A stretch of 60,812 nucleotides of DNA from Flavobacteriaceae bacterium (GTDB taxonomy: Bacteria; Bacteroidota; Bacteroidia; Flavobacteriales; Flavobacteriaceae): positions 1-60,812 of the forward strand of contig JAQXBT010000036.1 in NCBI GenBank assembly GCA_029252265.1, given 5' to 3'. This document shows, one piece after another, positions 36,043 to 45,355 of this stretch (within the stretch, counting starts at the first letter, position 1; every line of letters begins with the position of its first letter). Under the pieces are notes generated by a model. That model saw nothing but the letters and a program-made list of their open reading frames with translations, was not told the origin of the DNA and did not search any database. The position numbers and the translations under genes were made by a program.

Positions 36043-37104
36043 ATATTCAGCAGCGGCAAAGGGCGAGCGCTTATTGGCCGCTATCAAGGCCTTTTGAGTT
36101 TTTAATTCTTCGGCGATCACTTCATTCTGAAAAAATTGATCTTTTAATTGGTTTTCAATCGATTGTAGCAACCAAAATGTATTTTGTTCCTGCCGTTTTT
36201 TGGTGAAATACCCTTCTTTATTGGCCTGTTCGATATAGTCAGAAATTAAAGTCCATGCGGCGTCAATCCCTTTATTTTCGAGCGCACTACACAGCACCAC
36301 TTTTGGGGTCCAGTTGGAGGCTTTCGCAGGGTAGAGGTGAAGGGCCCGATTAAATTCTACCTTTGCTAATTTAGCTGCTGTTAGATTGTTTCCATCTGCT
36401 TTGTTGATGATAATGGCATCGGCCATTTCTATAATTCCGCGTTTAATGCCTTGCAGTTCATCGCCAGCCCCAGCCAGTTTGAGGAGTAGGAAAAAATCAA
36501 CCATGCTATGAACGGCGGTTTCACTTTGTCCAACCCCCACGGTTTCAATCAGAATTACATCGTAGCCGGCAGCTTCACACAGGGTGATCGCTTCTCGGGT
36601 GTGTCGTGCCACCCCACCCAACGCATCGCCAGCGGCGGAAGGGCGGATAAATGCCTTTGGATTTCTAACCAATGCATCCATGCGGGTTTTATCTCCTAAA
36701 ATACTTCCCTTACTAAGCGTGCTCGTTGGATCCACAGCCAAGACAGCCACTTGAGACCCCAGTTCTGTTAAGTACGTGCCCAACGCTTCTATAAAGGTGC
36801 TTTTTCCAACCCCAGGCACCCCTGTGATTCCAATTCTAATGGACGGTTTTTGGTGTTCTAAGCAACTTTGAATCAGGGTATGGGCTTTTTCTTTATGGAT
36901 TGGGCTGTGACTTTCAATTAAAGTGATCCCTTGACTTAAAGCTGCCGTATTTCTGTTTAAAATTTTCTCCAGTAGCGTTGCCGCAGAGGGTTGCTCTAGG
37001 CGTTTCTTTTTGAGCTGTAAGATTGCATTCTTACTCGTGGCTTCTTGATTTGAAACCCCTTCATTTTCTCGAAGTGCACTTTTTGTTGGTTGCTTTTTTT
37101 TCAC
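36013..37104 (-). CDS. meaB: Methylmalonyl-CoA mutase-associated GTPase (MeaB/ArgK)
   Basis: A 363-aa G3E-family GTPase. Walker A is GVPGVGKST (about residue 98), the switch/Mg segment is LAVDPTSTLSKGSILGDKTRM, the Walker B-like motif is ILIETVGVGQSE, and the base-recognition motif is INKADG. The N-terminal 60 residues are a helical extension. MeaB protects and repairs adenosylcobalamin-dependent methylmalonyl-CoA mutase. The mutase genes are not in this window. Its end overlaps the PAP2 gene convergently. Confidence 0.92.
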   Translation of the reverse strand: MKKKQPTKSALRENEGVSNQEATSKNAILQLKKKRLEQPSAATLLEKILNRNTAALSQGITLIESHSPIHKEKAHTLIQSCLEHQKPSIRIGITGVPGVGKSTFIEALGTYLTELGSQVAVLAVDPTSTLSKGSILGDKTRMDALVRNPKAFIRPSAAGDALGGVARHTREAITLCEAAGYDVILIETVGVGQSETAVHSMVDFFLLLKLAGAGDELQGIKRGIIEMADAIIINKADGNNLTAAKLAKVEFNRALHLYPAKASNWTPKVVLCSALENKGIDAAWTLISDYIEQANKEGYFTKKRQEQNTFWLLQSIENQLKDQFFQNEVIAEELKTQKALIAANKRSPFAAAEYLLNLHKTRT

Positions 37105-37192
37105 GATTCTAATATTGCCCCTAAATTAATCTAATTTTTTATATTAGGATTGTTTTTTTGATTGTCCGTATCTTTAGGATGAATTTAAACCC

Positions 37193-37876
37193 ATGGATTT
37201 TAAAACGTTTTTATTTGAGAGGTCACCAAATCCCATTAAAGTCATTGCGCCAGCTCTTGATTTTAGCGCCTATGTTTCTATGGATTTATCGAAAGATAAT
37301 TCTGAGCTTCAACGCTTTGACCATAGCAGTTCAGAAGCGTGGACCCACTATATCAATGCCTACCTTCAAAGTCAAAATAAATCCATTGCCTATGGGGGGT
37401 ATTTAGAAGTACGATCGCTCTATAACAGAAGCGACCATTTCAGCACCAAAAACGCCTCCGAGTCACGAAACATCCATTTGGGTGTTGACTTGTGGTGTCC
37501 CGCTGAAACGCCCGTCCTCGCGGCCTTTGAGGGAGTGGTGCATAGCTTTCAAGATAACACTAATTATGGCGATTATGGCCCGACCATTATTCTAAAACAT
37601 TGCATTGAGAACGTGGAGTTTTACACGCTCTACGGGCATTTAAACAGGTGTTCAATTAAAACTTTACATAAAAACGACCAAATATCTAAAGGACAGCTCA
37701 TTGGGTGGCTCGGAAGCTCGGAAGTAAATGGGGATTACGCACCGCATTTACACTTTCAAATCATCAAAAATATCGAATCCTATGAAGGCGATTATCCAGG
37801 GGTGTCTTCTCAAAAGGATCGCGCGTTTTATAGTGAAAATTGTCCCGATCCCAATTTGATTTTAAAGTTGTATTAG
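37193..37876 (+). CDS. M23-family peptidase (LytM domain)
   Basis: A 227-aa metallopeptidase. Zn ligands are visible in IHLGVDLW (HxxxD) and PHLHFQII (HxH), with YTLYGHL between them. No clear signal peptide is seen, so it may be cytoplasmic or use a non-classical route, unlike the exported M23 protein at 53198. The ATG at 37193 is chosen because the reading begins immediately with folded-looking sequence. Its stop overlaps the convergent DUF6428 gene by four bases. Confidence 0.85.
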   Translation: MDFKTFLFERSPNPIKVIAPALDFSAYVSMDLSKDNSELQRFDHSSSEAWTHYINAYLQSQNKSIAYGGYLEVRSLYNRSDHFSTKNASESRNIHLGVDLWCPAETPVLAAFEGVVHSFQDNTNYGDYGPTIILKHCIENVEFYTLYGHLNRCSIKTLHKNDQISKGQLIGWLGSSEVNGDYAPHLHFQIIKNIESYEGDYPGVSSQKDRAFYSENCPDPNLILKLY

Positions 37877-38337
37877 CAACAATTTCCGCCTGGAGTACAC
37901 TGTGGTTCTGCATTCAAATCCGAGAGTTTGACTTTTGGTTTTTCTGGAATTCCACAGTTGTCTTTTGCTAAACAATCAGTTTGTTGGGTGGTGAGTAAAA
38001 AGTGTTTTCCATCAAAATCGAGGCCGAATTTACCAATGGTTTCTGCTTGATATTCGACTTCAATCTCTAAGTCTTCGATGTTTAAGATTTTTTCAGAAAG
38101 CGCAATGATACTCAATAGTTTTCCAGGGTGCAATCGGTGGTCATAGTCGTCTGAATCCCAAAGTTGAAAATTGACTTTGGTCTCGTTTCGGACCGTGCCA
38201 CCACAATCAATGAATTGTTTGTTTATTTTTCCAACTTCCGTCACATGAAAGTGCGTAGGCACCAACGTTCCATTGGGCAATTGAAACCCAATGGTTTCTG
38301 AATTTTTTAACACGTGTTTGACTTCTGATAATTTCAT
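37873..38337 (-). CDS. DUF6428 family protein with C-terminal cysteine cluster
   Basis: A 154-aa cytoplasmic protein. The N-terminal part (LPNGTLVPTHFHVTEVG, FIDCGGTVRNET, LQLWDSDDYDHRLHPGKLL-like) matches DUF6428, a family often found with arsenic/metal-responsive genes. The C-terminus has CLAKDNCGIP and ends QCTPGGNCC, five cysteines that could bind metal. No ars genes are adjacent here. Function unknown. Confidence 0.7.
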   Translation of the reverse strand: MKLSEVKHVLKNSETIGFQLPNGTLVPTHFHVTEVGKINKQFIDCGGTVRNETKVNFQLWDSDDYDHRLHPGKLLSIIALSEKILNIEDLEIEVEYQAETIGKFGLDFDGKHFLLTTQQTDCLAKDNCGIPEKPKVKLSDLNAEPQCTPGGNCC

Positions 38338-38417
38338 AGGGCAGTTTTAAGTTGAATACAAAGATAGTTTATTTGATTTTATTGGATGGTTTGATTTAGG
38401 GGAAGTGAATGGGTATT

Positions 38418-38692
38418 TATGCTAATTGCTTTCAAAATTGTATTTTTACGTGAGGATTCACAAGATCTTTAATCATAGAAAAATACAAATCTTTGTTGTG
38501 AATTGATTTCAAATTGTATTTTTACGTGAGGATTCACAAGAGCACACATCAAAGCATTGATAGTATAGATGGTTGTGAATTGATTTAAATTGTATTTTTA
38601 CGTGAGGATTCACAAGATTTTTTGACGGGTACTATTTTAGTCGCAGGTTGTGAATTGATTTCAAATTGTATTTTTACGTGAGGATTCACAAG
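38418..38692 (+). CRISPR. Type II-C CRISPR array, four repeats, three spacers
   Basis: Repeats are at 38418-38464 (degenerate at its 5' end), 38495-38540, 38572-38616 (one base shorter) and 38647-38692, with 30-31-base spacers between. Each repeat begins GTTGTGAATTG and ends GGATTCACAAG, with near-palindromic ends; length 46-47 nt and the GTTGTG start are typical of Bacteroidota type II-C. The three full repeats each contain TTG-N18-TATTTTTA, close to a flavobacterial promoter, as known for type II-C repeats that start their own crRNAs. The array follows cas2. The degenerate repeat is at the end far from cas. Spacer targets cannot be checked here. Confidence 0.95.
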
Positions 38693-38695
38693 GTC

Positions 38696-38737
38696 AATCC
38701 CGATGTACTGAGTAAAATCAAGCCATCGGGATTCCTT
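38696..38737 (+). other. 10-bp hairpin abutting the CRISPR array
   Basis: The perfect stem AATCCCGATG / CATCGGGATT lies four bases after the last repeat, with an 18-base loop and then CCTTTT. It could terminate array transcription on the plus strand or be part of a small RNA such as a tracrRNA tail. The last repeat itself is an exact repeat, not a diverged anti-repeat, so tracrRNA is unproven. Confidence 0.4.
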
Positions 38738-38751
38738 TTGAAATAAAAAAA

Positions 38752-38795
38752 ACACCACACTCCCAAATTTAAAATGATTGATTTGGGTGGTTTTT
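38752..38795 (-). terminator. Terminator downstream of cas2 (bidirectional)
   Basis: Stem around CCCAAAT / ATTTGGG with extended ACCAC/GTGGT pairing, flanked on one side by eight A residues and on the other by five T residues, so it can end cas2 transcription and plus-strand transcription from the array. Confidence 0.65.
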
Positions 38796-38809
38796 CGTTT
38801 CTAATCTAT

Positions 38810-39341
<532 letters not shown>

Positions 39342-39485
39342 ATGGGATATTCAGGTTCTTTGGAAACCATGAAGTTGGCAAAAATTGCGACCCTAATTAC
39401 ATTCGCTGTGAACCTGTTTTATATCGGATACACTGCCATTTGGATATCAAATCAGGATATGAAGCCTTCCAAGACCGATGGCTAA
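39342..39485 (+). pseudogene. C-terminal fragment of a CCC-motif membrane protein
   Basis: An open stretch of 47 codons (YSGSLETMKLAKIATLITF, then one hydrophobic helix, ending MKPSKTDG). It aligns with the second half of the intact CCC-motif protein at 47111 (DNYEGNINAMNTVKTIALI and its second helix). The N-terminal half is at 45051-45197 on the minus strand. The ATG at its left edge is a codon of the original gene, not a true start. It marks the left inversion breakpoint. Confidence 0.8.
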
Positions 39486-39529
39486 ATATGCTATTTTTAA
39501 GGTAATCGCTTTATATAGCAGAGAACTGT

Positions 39530-41137
39530 TTAGTTTTTAATAAATTTAAGAGTTGTTGGTTGACCATTGTCAAGAATCACAGACATCGCATAGATACCTG
39601 GACTTAGTGCAGACGTATTAAATTTAATTTTTTTGTTCTGGATAAGAGACTCCACCGCGGCGACCATACGTCCCGACATATCAAAAACTTTAAGAACTGC
39701 TTGTTGGCTTCGCGTATTTTTTATTTGAATATTTAACAGATTATCAACAGGGTTTGGATACATACTAATCGATTGAACGGCAGTGGGCGCTTCACTTGAC
39801 AACGGCGTTTCTTGATACACTTTTACATAGTCAATCTCCATCGTGTCATTAGTGAAATTAGTGGCTATTGACCCCCCTAAATCTCCTCCCATAGCCACAT
39901 TTAGTAAAATGTAAAACTCTTGATCAAAAGGTGAAAAAACATCTATTTGATTGACTAAATTTTCTTCCATATATATTTTCATGGATTCTGGCGTCCAAAC
40001 TAAAGAGTAAATGTGCCAATTTTGAGAGGTGTCCACATTCGTGGTTGGTATGCCAGCAGTATTCATTTTTTTTCCATCTCCATTATTCCAATGCCAAGTT
40101 CCTAAAATTTCGGTTTTTGCAATATTAGGTTCCATGATGTCAATTTCACCACAATAGGGCCAAGCAGAATCTCCAAATTCTCCAGACCAAAATCCGCCCG
40201 TTTCTATAATGTTTTTTCCTAGCAACCAAATGGCTGGCCAAGAGCCCGCAACAGAGGGTAATTTCGCACGCACTTCCACGCGTCCATATTTAAAAACAAA
40301 CTTAGAATTCAAGCGAGCCGAAGTGTATTGTTTGGTAGTCCCCTGATCGGTATACGATTCCTTTATTGCTTTTAATTTTAATGTGTTTCCACTTACATAA
40401 GAATTTTCTTTTCGATTTGTATAAGCCTGCTGCTCATTATTTGACCATGAATTCCCATTAATTATAAATTGAGTTTGATGAAACCATTTAGAATCATCAA
40501 CCGCTCCATCCTCATCAAAATCATCCGACCAAACGAGATAATCGTAGACAGGTTCAGTACTTTCTGTATTTAGATGAATCACATCATCTATATAGGCGAC
40601 GACTAAATCCGTATTGTCTTCTCCATTGACCTGAATCACAACTCTGTTAAAATCGGTTCTATCAACTGGAGGTCCTGTATTATTATCAAAATTTGAATAC
40701 GTCCCTGTTTCAAAGTTAAAGATCACTTCCTGCCACTGATCCAATACAATATCTTTAATAATCTCTGACTGCGTGGTCCATTTTTCACCTAGTAAGTTGT
40801 TTTGAAGTTTCAAAGACACTTGATTGTTTTGACTTCCAGTAATTCCGGAAGATGGCACATAAATTTTTAAACTAAATGAGTTTGTTTCACTTAGATCAAA
40901 ATTTGGAGAAACATCAAACCCAACATTTGCATACGACCCTCCTACATCTGTATATTTCAAAACAGTGTTAGAAGTGTTTATCGTTTTTTTGAAGGGGTTT
41001 GAAAAACTCGTATCCATCACTGAATCATCTTCATACCAAGTTGAGATTGTTCCAGCCCCTTCAAAATCATCTTGAATGATTTGGGTATGTATTGAAATTG
41101 AAAATAGAATACTGATTAAAAAAAAGAATTGACGCAT
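39530..41137 (-). CDS. Secreted GH16 beta-glucanase with T9SS type A sorting domain
   Basis: A 535-aa exported glycoside hydrolase. Residues 1-19 are a signal peptide; about 22-190 is a carbohydrate-binding-like beta domain; the GH16 catalytic domain starts near 200 and has GEIDIME (about 330-336) with the nucleophile and acid/base glutamates. A Por secretion C-terminal domain (SMYPNPVDNLLNIQIKN to TLKFIKN) sends it out by T9SS. GH16 of marine flavobacteria usually cleaves laminarin, agar or carrageenan; laminarinase is the simplest guess. It lies wholly within the inverted segment. Confidence 0.9.
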   Translation of the reverse strand: MRQFFFLISILFSISIHTQIIQDDFEGAGTISTWYEDDSVMDTSFSNPFKKTINTSNTVLKYTDVGGSYANVGFDVSPNFDLSETNSFSLKIYVPSSGITGSQNNQVSLKLQNNLLGEKWTTQSEIIKDIVLDQWQEVIFNFETGTYSNFDNNTGPPVDRTDFNRVVIQVNGEDNTDLVVAYIDDVIHLNTESTEPVYDYLVWSDDFDEDGAVDDSKWFHQTQFIINGNSWSNNEQQAYTNRKENSYVSGNTLKLKAIKESYTDQGTTKQYTSARLNSKFVFKYGRVEVRAKLPSVAGSWPAIWLLGKNIIETGGFWSGEFGDSAWPYCGEIDIMEPNIAKTEILGTWHWNNGDGKKMNTAGIPTTNVDTSQNWHIYSLVWTPESMKIYMEENLVNQIDVFSPFDQEFYILLNVAMGGDLGGSIATNFTNDTMEIDYVKVYQETPLSSEAPTAVQSISMYPNPVDNLLNIQIKNTRSQQAVLKVFDMSGRMVAAVESLIQNKKIKFNTSALSPGIYAMSVILDNGQPTTLKFIKN

Positions 41138-41237
41138 TAAACAGCTGTTAAATTGATTAAATTAATTATCAAAAATAAATGAAAATTATTTAAAACACTT
41201 GTTGATTGTTTACTATTTCATACCCAAAAACAAAAAA

Positions 41238-41255
41238 CACCCCAGTCTGGAGTGC
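41238..41255 (-). terminator. Intrinsic terminator of rocD
   Basis: On the minus strand the stem CACTCCAG / CTGGGGTG (one T-G pair) is followed by TTTTTTGTTTTT. Confidence 0.8.
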
Positions 41256-41289
41256 TTTTAAATAATAAATTGGTATTTGTTTTAAAAAC

Positions 41290-42573
41290 CTACTTAGTTT
41301 CAAAATTCTTTAATGAATTGGTAATAATATTTACACAGTCAATCAACTGATCTTCGGACATGACCAATGGAGGTGCAAAACGAATGATATTTCCATGAGT
41401 TGGTTTTGCTAAAAGACCATTATCTCTAAGGTGTAAACAAATGTTCCAAGCGGTATCGCTGTCCTCGTGGTCATTAATGACAATTGCATTTAGCAACCCT
41501 TTTCCACGAACTAGTTTTACGATTTTACTCGTCGAGATATAATCATTTAAAAGAGACCTAAATAGCTTACCAAGGCGATCCGCATTTTCGGTGAGCTGTT
41601 CATTGTTGACAACATCCAAAGCTGCCATTGCAACCGCAGCCGCAATTGGATTCCCTCCAAAAGTACTGCCATGAGATCCCGGAGTAATGACGTTCATAAT
41701 GGCATCATTTGCTAATACAGCGGATACAGGATAGACCCCGCCGCTCAATGCTTTTCCAAGAATTAATATATCTGGTTTTGTTTCTGGTGTTCCAGAACAA
41801 TCTTTCTTAACACAGTCACAATTCCCACAAGTGGCCAATAAGCGGCCTGTACGTGCAATTCCAGTTTGCACTTCATCAGCGATGAACAATACATTATAGG
41901 CCTCACACAATGCTTTTGCTTTGGCTAAATAACCTTCTGTTGGCACATATACGCCAGCTTCCCCTTGTATGGGTTCTACTAGAAAACCAGCAACATTAGG
42001 ATTGTTTTTTAAAGTAGCTTCGAGTGCTTCCGTGTCATCGTACGGAATTTTTATAAATCCATCTGTAAAGGGGCCAAAATTAGCGCGAGCGACGGGATCG
42101 TTTGAAAATGAAATAATGGTAGTAGTTCGTCCATGAAAATTGTTTTCACAAACAATAATCTGTGCCTCGTTTTCAGGAATTCCTTTAACTTCATACGCCC
42201 ATTTACGAGAAATTTTGACAGCCGTTTCAACCGCTTCAGCTCCCGTATTCATGGGTAACACTTTGTCAAACCCAAAGTAATTGGTAACATATTCTTCGTA
42301 AGGACCTAATTTGTCGTTATGAAAGGCTCGAGACGTTAGGGTCAGAGTTTGAGCTTGCGCAATCATCGCATTTACAATAGCTGGATGACAATGCCCTTGA
42401 TTAACAGACGAATACGCAGATAAAAAATCGTAGTAGCGCCTTCCTTCGACATCCCAGACGTAAACGCCTTCTCCTTTCGTCAAAACGACTGGAAGTGGAT
42501 GGTAGTTGTGAGCCCCATATTGGTTCTCTAAATTGATTGCTTCTTGTGATGTAATTGAATCTAAAATAGCCAT
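41290..42573 (-). CDS. rocD: Ornithine aminotransferase
   Basis: A 427-aa class III PLP aminotransferase that converts ornithine and 2-oxoglutarate to glutamate semialdehyde. It has [35 protein letters not shown] (PLP phosphate site), [26 protein letters not shown] (Asp to the pyridine nitrogen) and [17 protein letters not shown] (Schiff-base lysine). A CxNCxCVKKDC insert (about 250-265) with several cysteines is unusual for the family but seen in some Bacteroidota. It is inside the inverted segment and divergent from the cas9 fragment. Confidence 0.94.
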   Translation of the reverse strand: MAILDSITSQEAINLENQYGAHNYHPLPVVLTKGEGVYVWDVEGRRYYDFLSAYSSVNQGHCHPAIVNAMIAQAQTLTLTSRAFHNDKLGPYEEYVTNYFGFDKVLPMNTGAEAVETAVKISRKWAYEVKGIPENEAQIIVCENNFHGRTTTIISFSNDPVARANFGPFTDGFIKIPYDDTEALEATLKNNPNVAGFLVEPIQGEAGVYVPTEGYLAKAKALCEAYNVLFIADEVQTGIARTGRLLATCGNCDCVKKDCSGTPETKPDILILGKALSGGVYPVSAVLANDAIMNVITPGSHGSTFGGNPIAAAVAMAALDVVNNEQLTENADRLGKLFRSLLNDYISTSKIVKLVRGKGLLNAIVINDHEDSDTAWNICLHLRDNGLLAKPTHGNIIRFAPPLVMSEDQLIDCVNIITNSLKNFETK

Positions 42574-42700
42574 TTTAGTAATAATTTGAAATGATAAAAT
42601 AACTATTCCTTCTTAGTGGAGAGAAATCATCCATAATCTGATGCAATATAGTGAGATTTTTAGTCATAAATTAAGGACTCGCTAAAATTCATTTGTTTAA

Positions 42701-44335
42701 TTGGAATGTGAAAAAAAATGTGACTTTCTAAATAAGCAAGATTATAATGAGATATTAAAGCGTGTTGATTTTATGAAAGATAAAATTGATAAGTTTGAAA
42801 AAGCCCTGAAGGATAATTTTCGCTACACAAAAACATTACAAGACAAGTCTAAGAAAGATAAAAGCATCCAAAATAGACACATTATAAAGTTTGAATTAAA
42901 ATATTGGAGAGAAAAATACAAAACGTTTACAGCAAAAGAATATAAATTAGGTTGGAGAAATAGTCAATTAAGAGACACACAAATTATTACTAAATATGCC
43001 CTACCTTTTTTGAAAACTGTTTTTAAAAGAGTCAGTGTTGAAAAAGGTATAACAGTTAATAATTTTAAGGAAATCTATAAAGTGAAATTAACTGATAAAA
43101 AAGATAGGTCTAAACATTCTCATCATGCAATTGATGCAGCAATTTTGACTTTGATACCCAATAGTTATCATAGAGAAAAAATCTTAGAAAAATTTAATGA
43201 AGCTAAAGAGATTAATAAGAAATACCATACACTTCCAATGGATTGGGAAGCATTTAAAGCTTCTACTATTATTCTAATCGAAAATGAGGTTATAGGTAAT
43301 AATTTGGTTGATGATAGAAAGTTAACTCAAACATTTAAAAGAGTAAGGAAAAGAGGGCGAATTATTTATGATGATTTATCAAATAAAAAGCCTAGAATAG
43401 CGAAAGGAGATACCATTAGAGGACAATTGCATAATGAATCATTTTATGGAGCTATAAAACAACCTTTAATAGTTGACGGAAAAATTTTATTTGATGTAAA
43501 CAACAGAATGAAATTAAAGGATGAAATAAAACTTGTTATTAGAAAACCTCTAAAATATAAAGGGGCAAATGATGATGATGGATTTAAAAACCTAAGTGAA
43601 TTAGAAAAAGTAATTGTAGATAAAGGATTATTTAGTATTATAAAAAGACAAATTGGGGTCTTTTCTTTTAAAGAGGCTTTAGATAAGGGTGTTTATATGC
43701 TTAATAAACAAGGTGGTAAAGTTAATCAGATTAAAAAGGTTAGGTGTTTTATTAATACAAAATATGAGACTGCTATTAAGCCACATGAGCACATTACTAA
43801 ATCCAATAAAGAATATAAGCATCATACTTATGCTATAAATTCAGAAAATGCTTACTGTTTTTATTACACAGGAACTATTAATGGAAAGACTCAGAGGGCT
43901 ATGAAAACTATAAGTTTGTTTGAATTATCTAAATTAAAATTAAAAAGTATTGATGAAATTTATGAAATTCCCTATTACAATATTTACTCAGAAAAAAATC
44001 AAACACTGAAGCTAGAAAAAATATTTAAAACAGGAGATAGAGTTATTTTTTATAAGGAGTCTAAGATTGAATTACTAGACTTGTCTCATAAAGAAATTTT
44101 AGGTAGATTATATAAGGCATATCAATTTGAAGGAGATAGTAAAAGAATTAAATTTAAACATCACATAATTTCGGGTGAAATGACTCAAATCAAAAAAATA
44201 TATAAAGATGTTACTAATCCTAAATTTTTAGAATATGAACCGCTACTTAGACTAACCAAGAGAAATTGGAATTTTGCAATTGAGGATGTCGATTTTACTA
44301 TAAGTATTGATGGAAAAATAAATTGGTTATCATAA
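42701..44335 (+). pseudogene. cas9: Cas9 C-terminal fragment (type II-C), N-terminal half missing
   Basis: A 544-codon frame with TTG start, the last part of a roughly 1400-aa Cas9. It retains the region after HNH (KFELKYWREKYKTFT, WRNSQLRDTQIITKYA), RuvC-III with KHSHHAIDAAI (HH at about 141-142, Asp 145) and the WED/PAM-interacting C-terminus. RuvC-I, the arginine bridge, REC lobe, RuvC-II and HNH are absent, so DNA cleavage is impossible. Just upstream in another frame FNWNVKKN (42693-42716) resembles the end of the HNH linker, suggesting a frameshift in the eight-A run at 42711-42718 as well. Cas1 starts four bases after its stop. Confidence 0.9.
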
Positions 44336-44339
44336 GGTT

Positions 44340-45052
44340 ATGATTAAAAAAACCATCTATATCGGCAACCCATCTTATCTAAAACTGAAACAAAACCAAA
44401 TGCTGATTGAAGATGCTGAGACTAAAACCATAAAAGGAACTGTACCCATTGAAGATATGGCTATTTTGGTGCTAGATCATTTTCAAATCACTATTAGCAA
44501 TCAATTGCTCATTCGTTTGCAAGGGAATCATGTGGCGGTTGTTAATTGCGATGCACACCATTTGCCTTTGGGTTTGATGTTGCCGTTATATGGACATTCA
44601 GAATATTCGGAACGGCTTAAACACCAATTACAAGCTTCTGAGCCTTTAAAAAAACAATTATGGAAGCAAACGGTTGAGCAAAAAATAAAAAATCAACAGT
44701 TACTTTTAGCATTGAATAATAAAAAAAGTGAACCGATGCTTGCCTATGGTTTAGCGGTGAAAAGTGGCGATAGCACAAATAGAGAAGGAATGGCGGCTCA
44801 ATATTATTGGAAGCATTTATTTGATGATTTTTCGAGAAGCCGTTTTGGGGAAGAACCGAATAACTTATTAAATTTTGGGTATGCCATTTTGCGCAGTATT
44901 GTGGCAAGAGCTTTGGTAAGTAGCGGCTTGTTGCCTGTTTTGGGGATTCATCACCGTAATAAATACAATCCGTATTGTTTGGCAGATGATATTATGGAGC
45001 CCTACAGACCTTTTGTTGATAAATTAGTTTTTAATTATGTTTCTATACAAGG
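44340..45052 (+). pseudogene. cas1: Cas1 N-terminal fragment (5' part of inversion-split cas1)
   Basis: Residues 1-237 of type II-C Cas1: KKTIYIGNPSYLKLKQNQML, the metal-binding region NREGMAAQYYWKHLF (Glu), GIHHRNKYNPYCLADDIMEPYRP (His and Asp/Glu) and FVDKLVFNYVSIQ. After CAA at 45048-45050 the similarity stops: the frame then runs 31 codons through the antisense of a CCC-motif gene to a stop at 45146. All catalytic residues are here, but the C-terminal helices needed for dimer and cas2 contact are at 39162-39341. The product is presumably inactive. Confidence 0.93.
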
Positions 45053-45197
45053 GATTTTGCTGCGCTTGTTTGATTTTTTTATTGGCGATGTAAAAGGCAA
45101 TGACAGAAAAAATAAGTCCGATGCCTCCAAAGCAAGCACTAATTAGACTTATTAGACAGAGGGTGAAAATAGGGGTACTAACTAAGCGTGTTTTCAT
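45051..45197 (-). pseudogene. N-terminal fragment of a CCC-motif membrane protein
   Basis: 49 codons from ATG 45197: TLCLISLISACFGGIGLIF (first helix with the cysteine/glycine motif), then YIANKKIKQAQQNP, which matches the intact paralogue at 47111 (LIANKKLKSAIENP). After NP the frame runs into antisense cas1 and stops. The remaining 47 codons are at 39342-39485. Joined, they give a 96-aa protein aligned along its length with the 106-aa paralogue. Confidence 0.8.
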
Positions 45198-45290
45198 AGA
45201 TAAGGGTTTGAACCCCATACACAACGCTATTCCAGAAAAAAAGAACAGTAGGTTGTTGCGTTTGGAGCAATAATAATTTTAAATGTACTA

Positions 45291-45324
45291 AAAAAAAAAT
45301 TCCTACTAAAATTTAGTAGGAATT
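45291..45324 (-). terminator. Terminator of the aldehyde dehydrogenase gene
   Basis: Long stem AATTCCTACTAAA / TTTAGTAGGAATT followed by a run of T on the minus strand (seen as nine A at 45291-45299). The strand between 45147 and 45290 holds only the leader of the split CCC gene. Confidence 0.85.
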
Positions 45325-45355
45325 GATCGTTTATAGTCCAATACTAGAATTTACT

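Larger units (their letters stand above)
39342..45050. other. Inverted segment of about 5.7 kb splitting cas1 and a membrane protein gene
   Basis: The left end falls inside cas1 and the right end inside a CCC-motif gene. Reversing the segment, at the GG shared by both junctions (39340-39341 as CC on the plus strand, and 45051-45052), rebuilds both reading frames exactly. The segment carries a GH16 gene, rocD, the cas9 fragment and the cas1 5' part. No long inverted repeats are visible at its ends, so the event looks like microhomology-mediated rejoining rather than site-specific inversion. Confidence 0.88.

Noticed and set aside
39342-45050. Phase-variable invertible element
   Set aside because: No inverted repeats beyond GG at the ends and no dedicated invertase next to the segment; xerD and the serine recombinase are far away and have other roles.
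44340-45146. A complete 268-aa Cas1
   Set aside because: Similarity ends at CAA 45050; the last 31 codons are antisense to the CCC-motif gene, and the true Cas1 end is at 39162-39341.
45024-45224. A complete 66-aa membrane protein
   Set aside because: Its last eight codons are antisense cas1; the family's second helix is missing and is found at 39342-39485.
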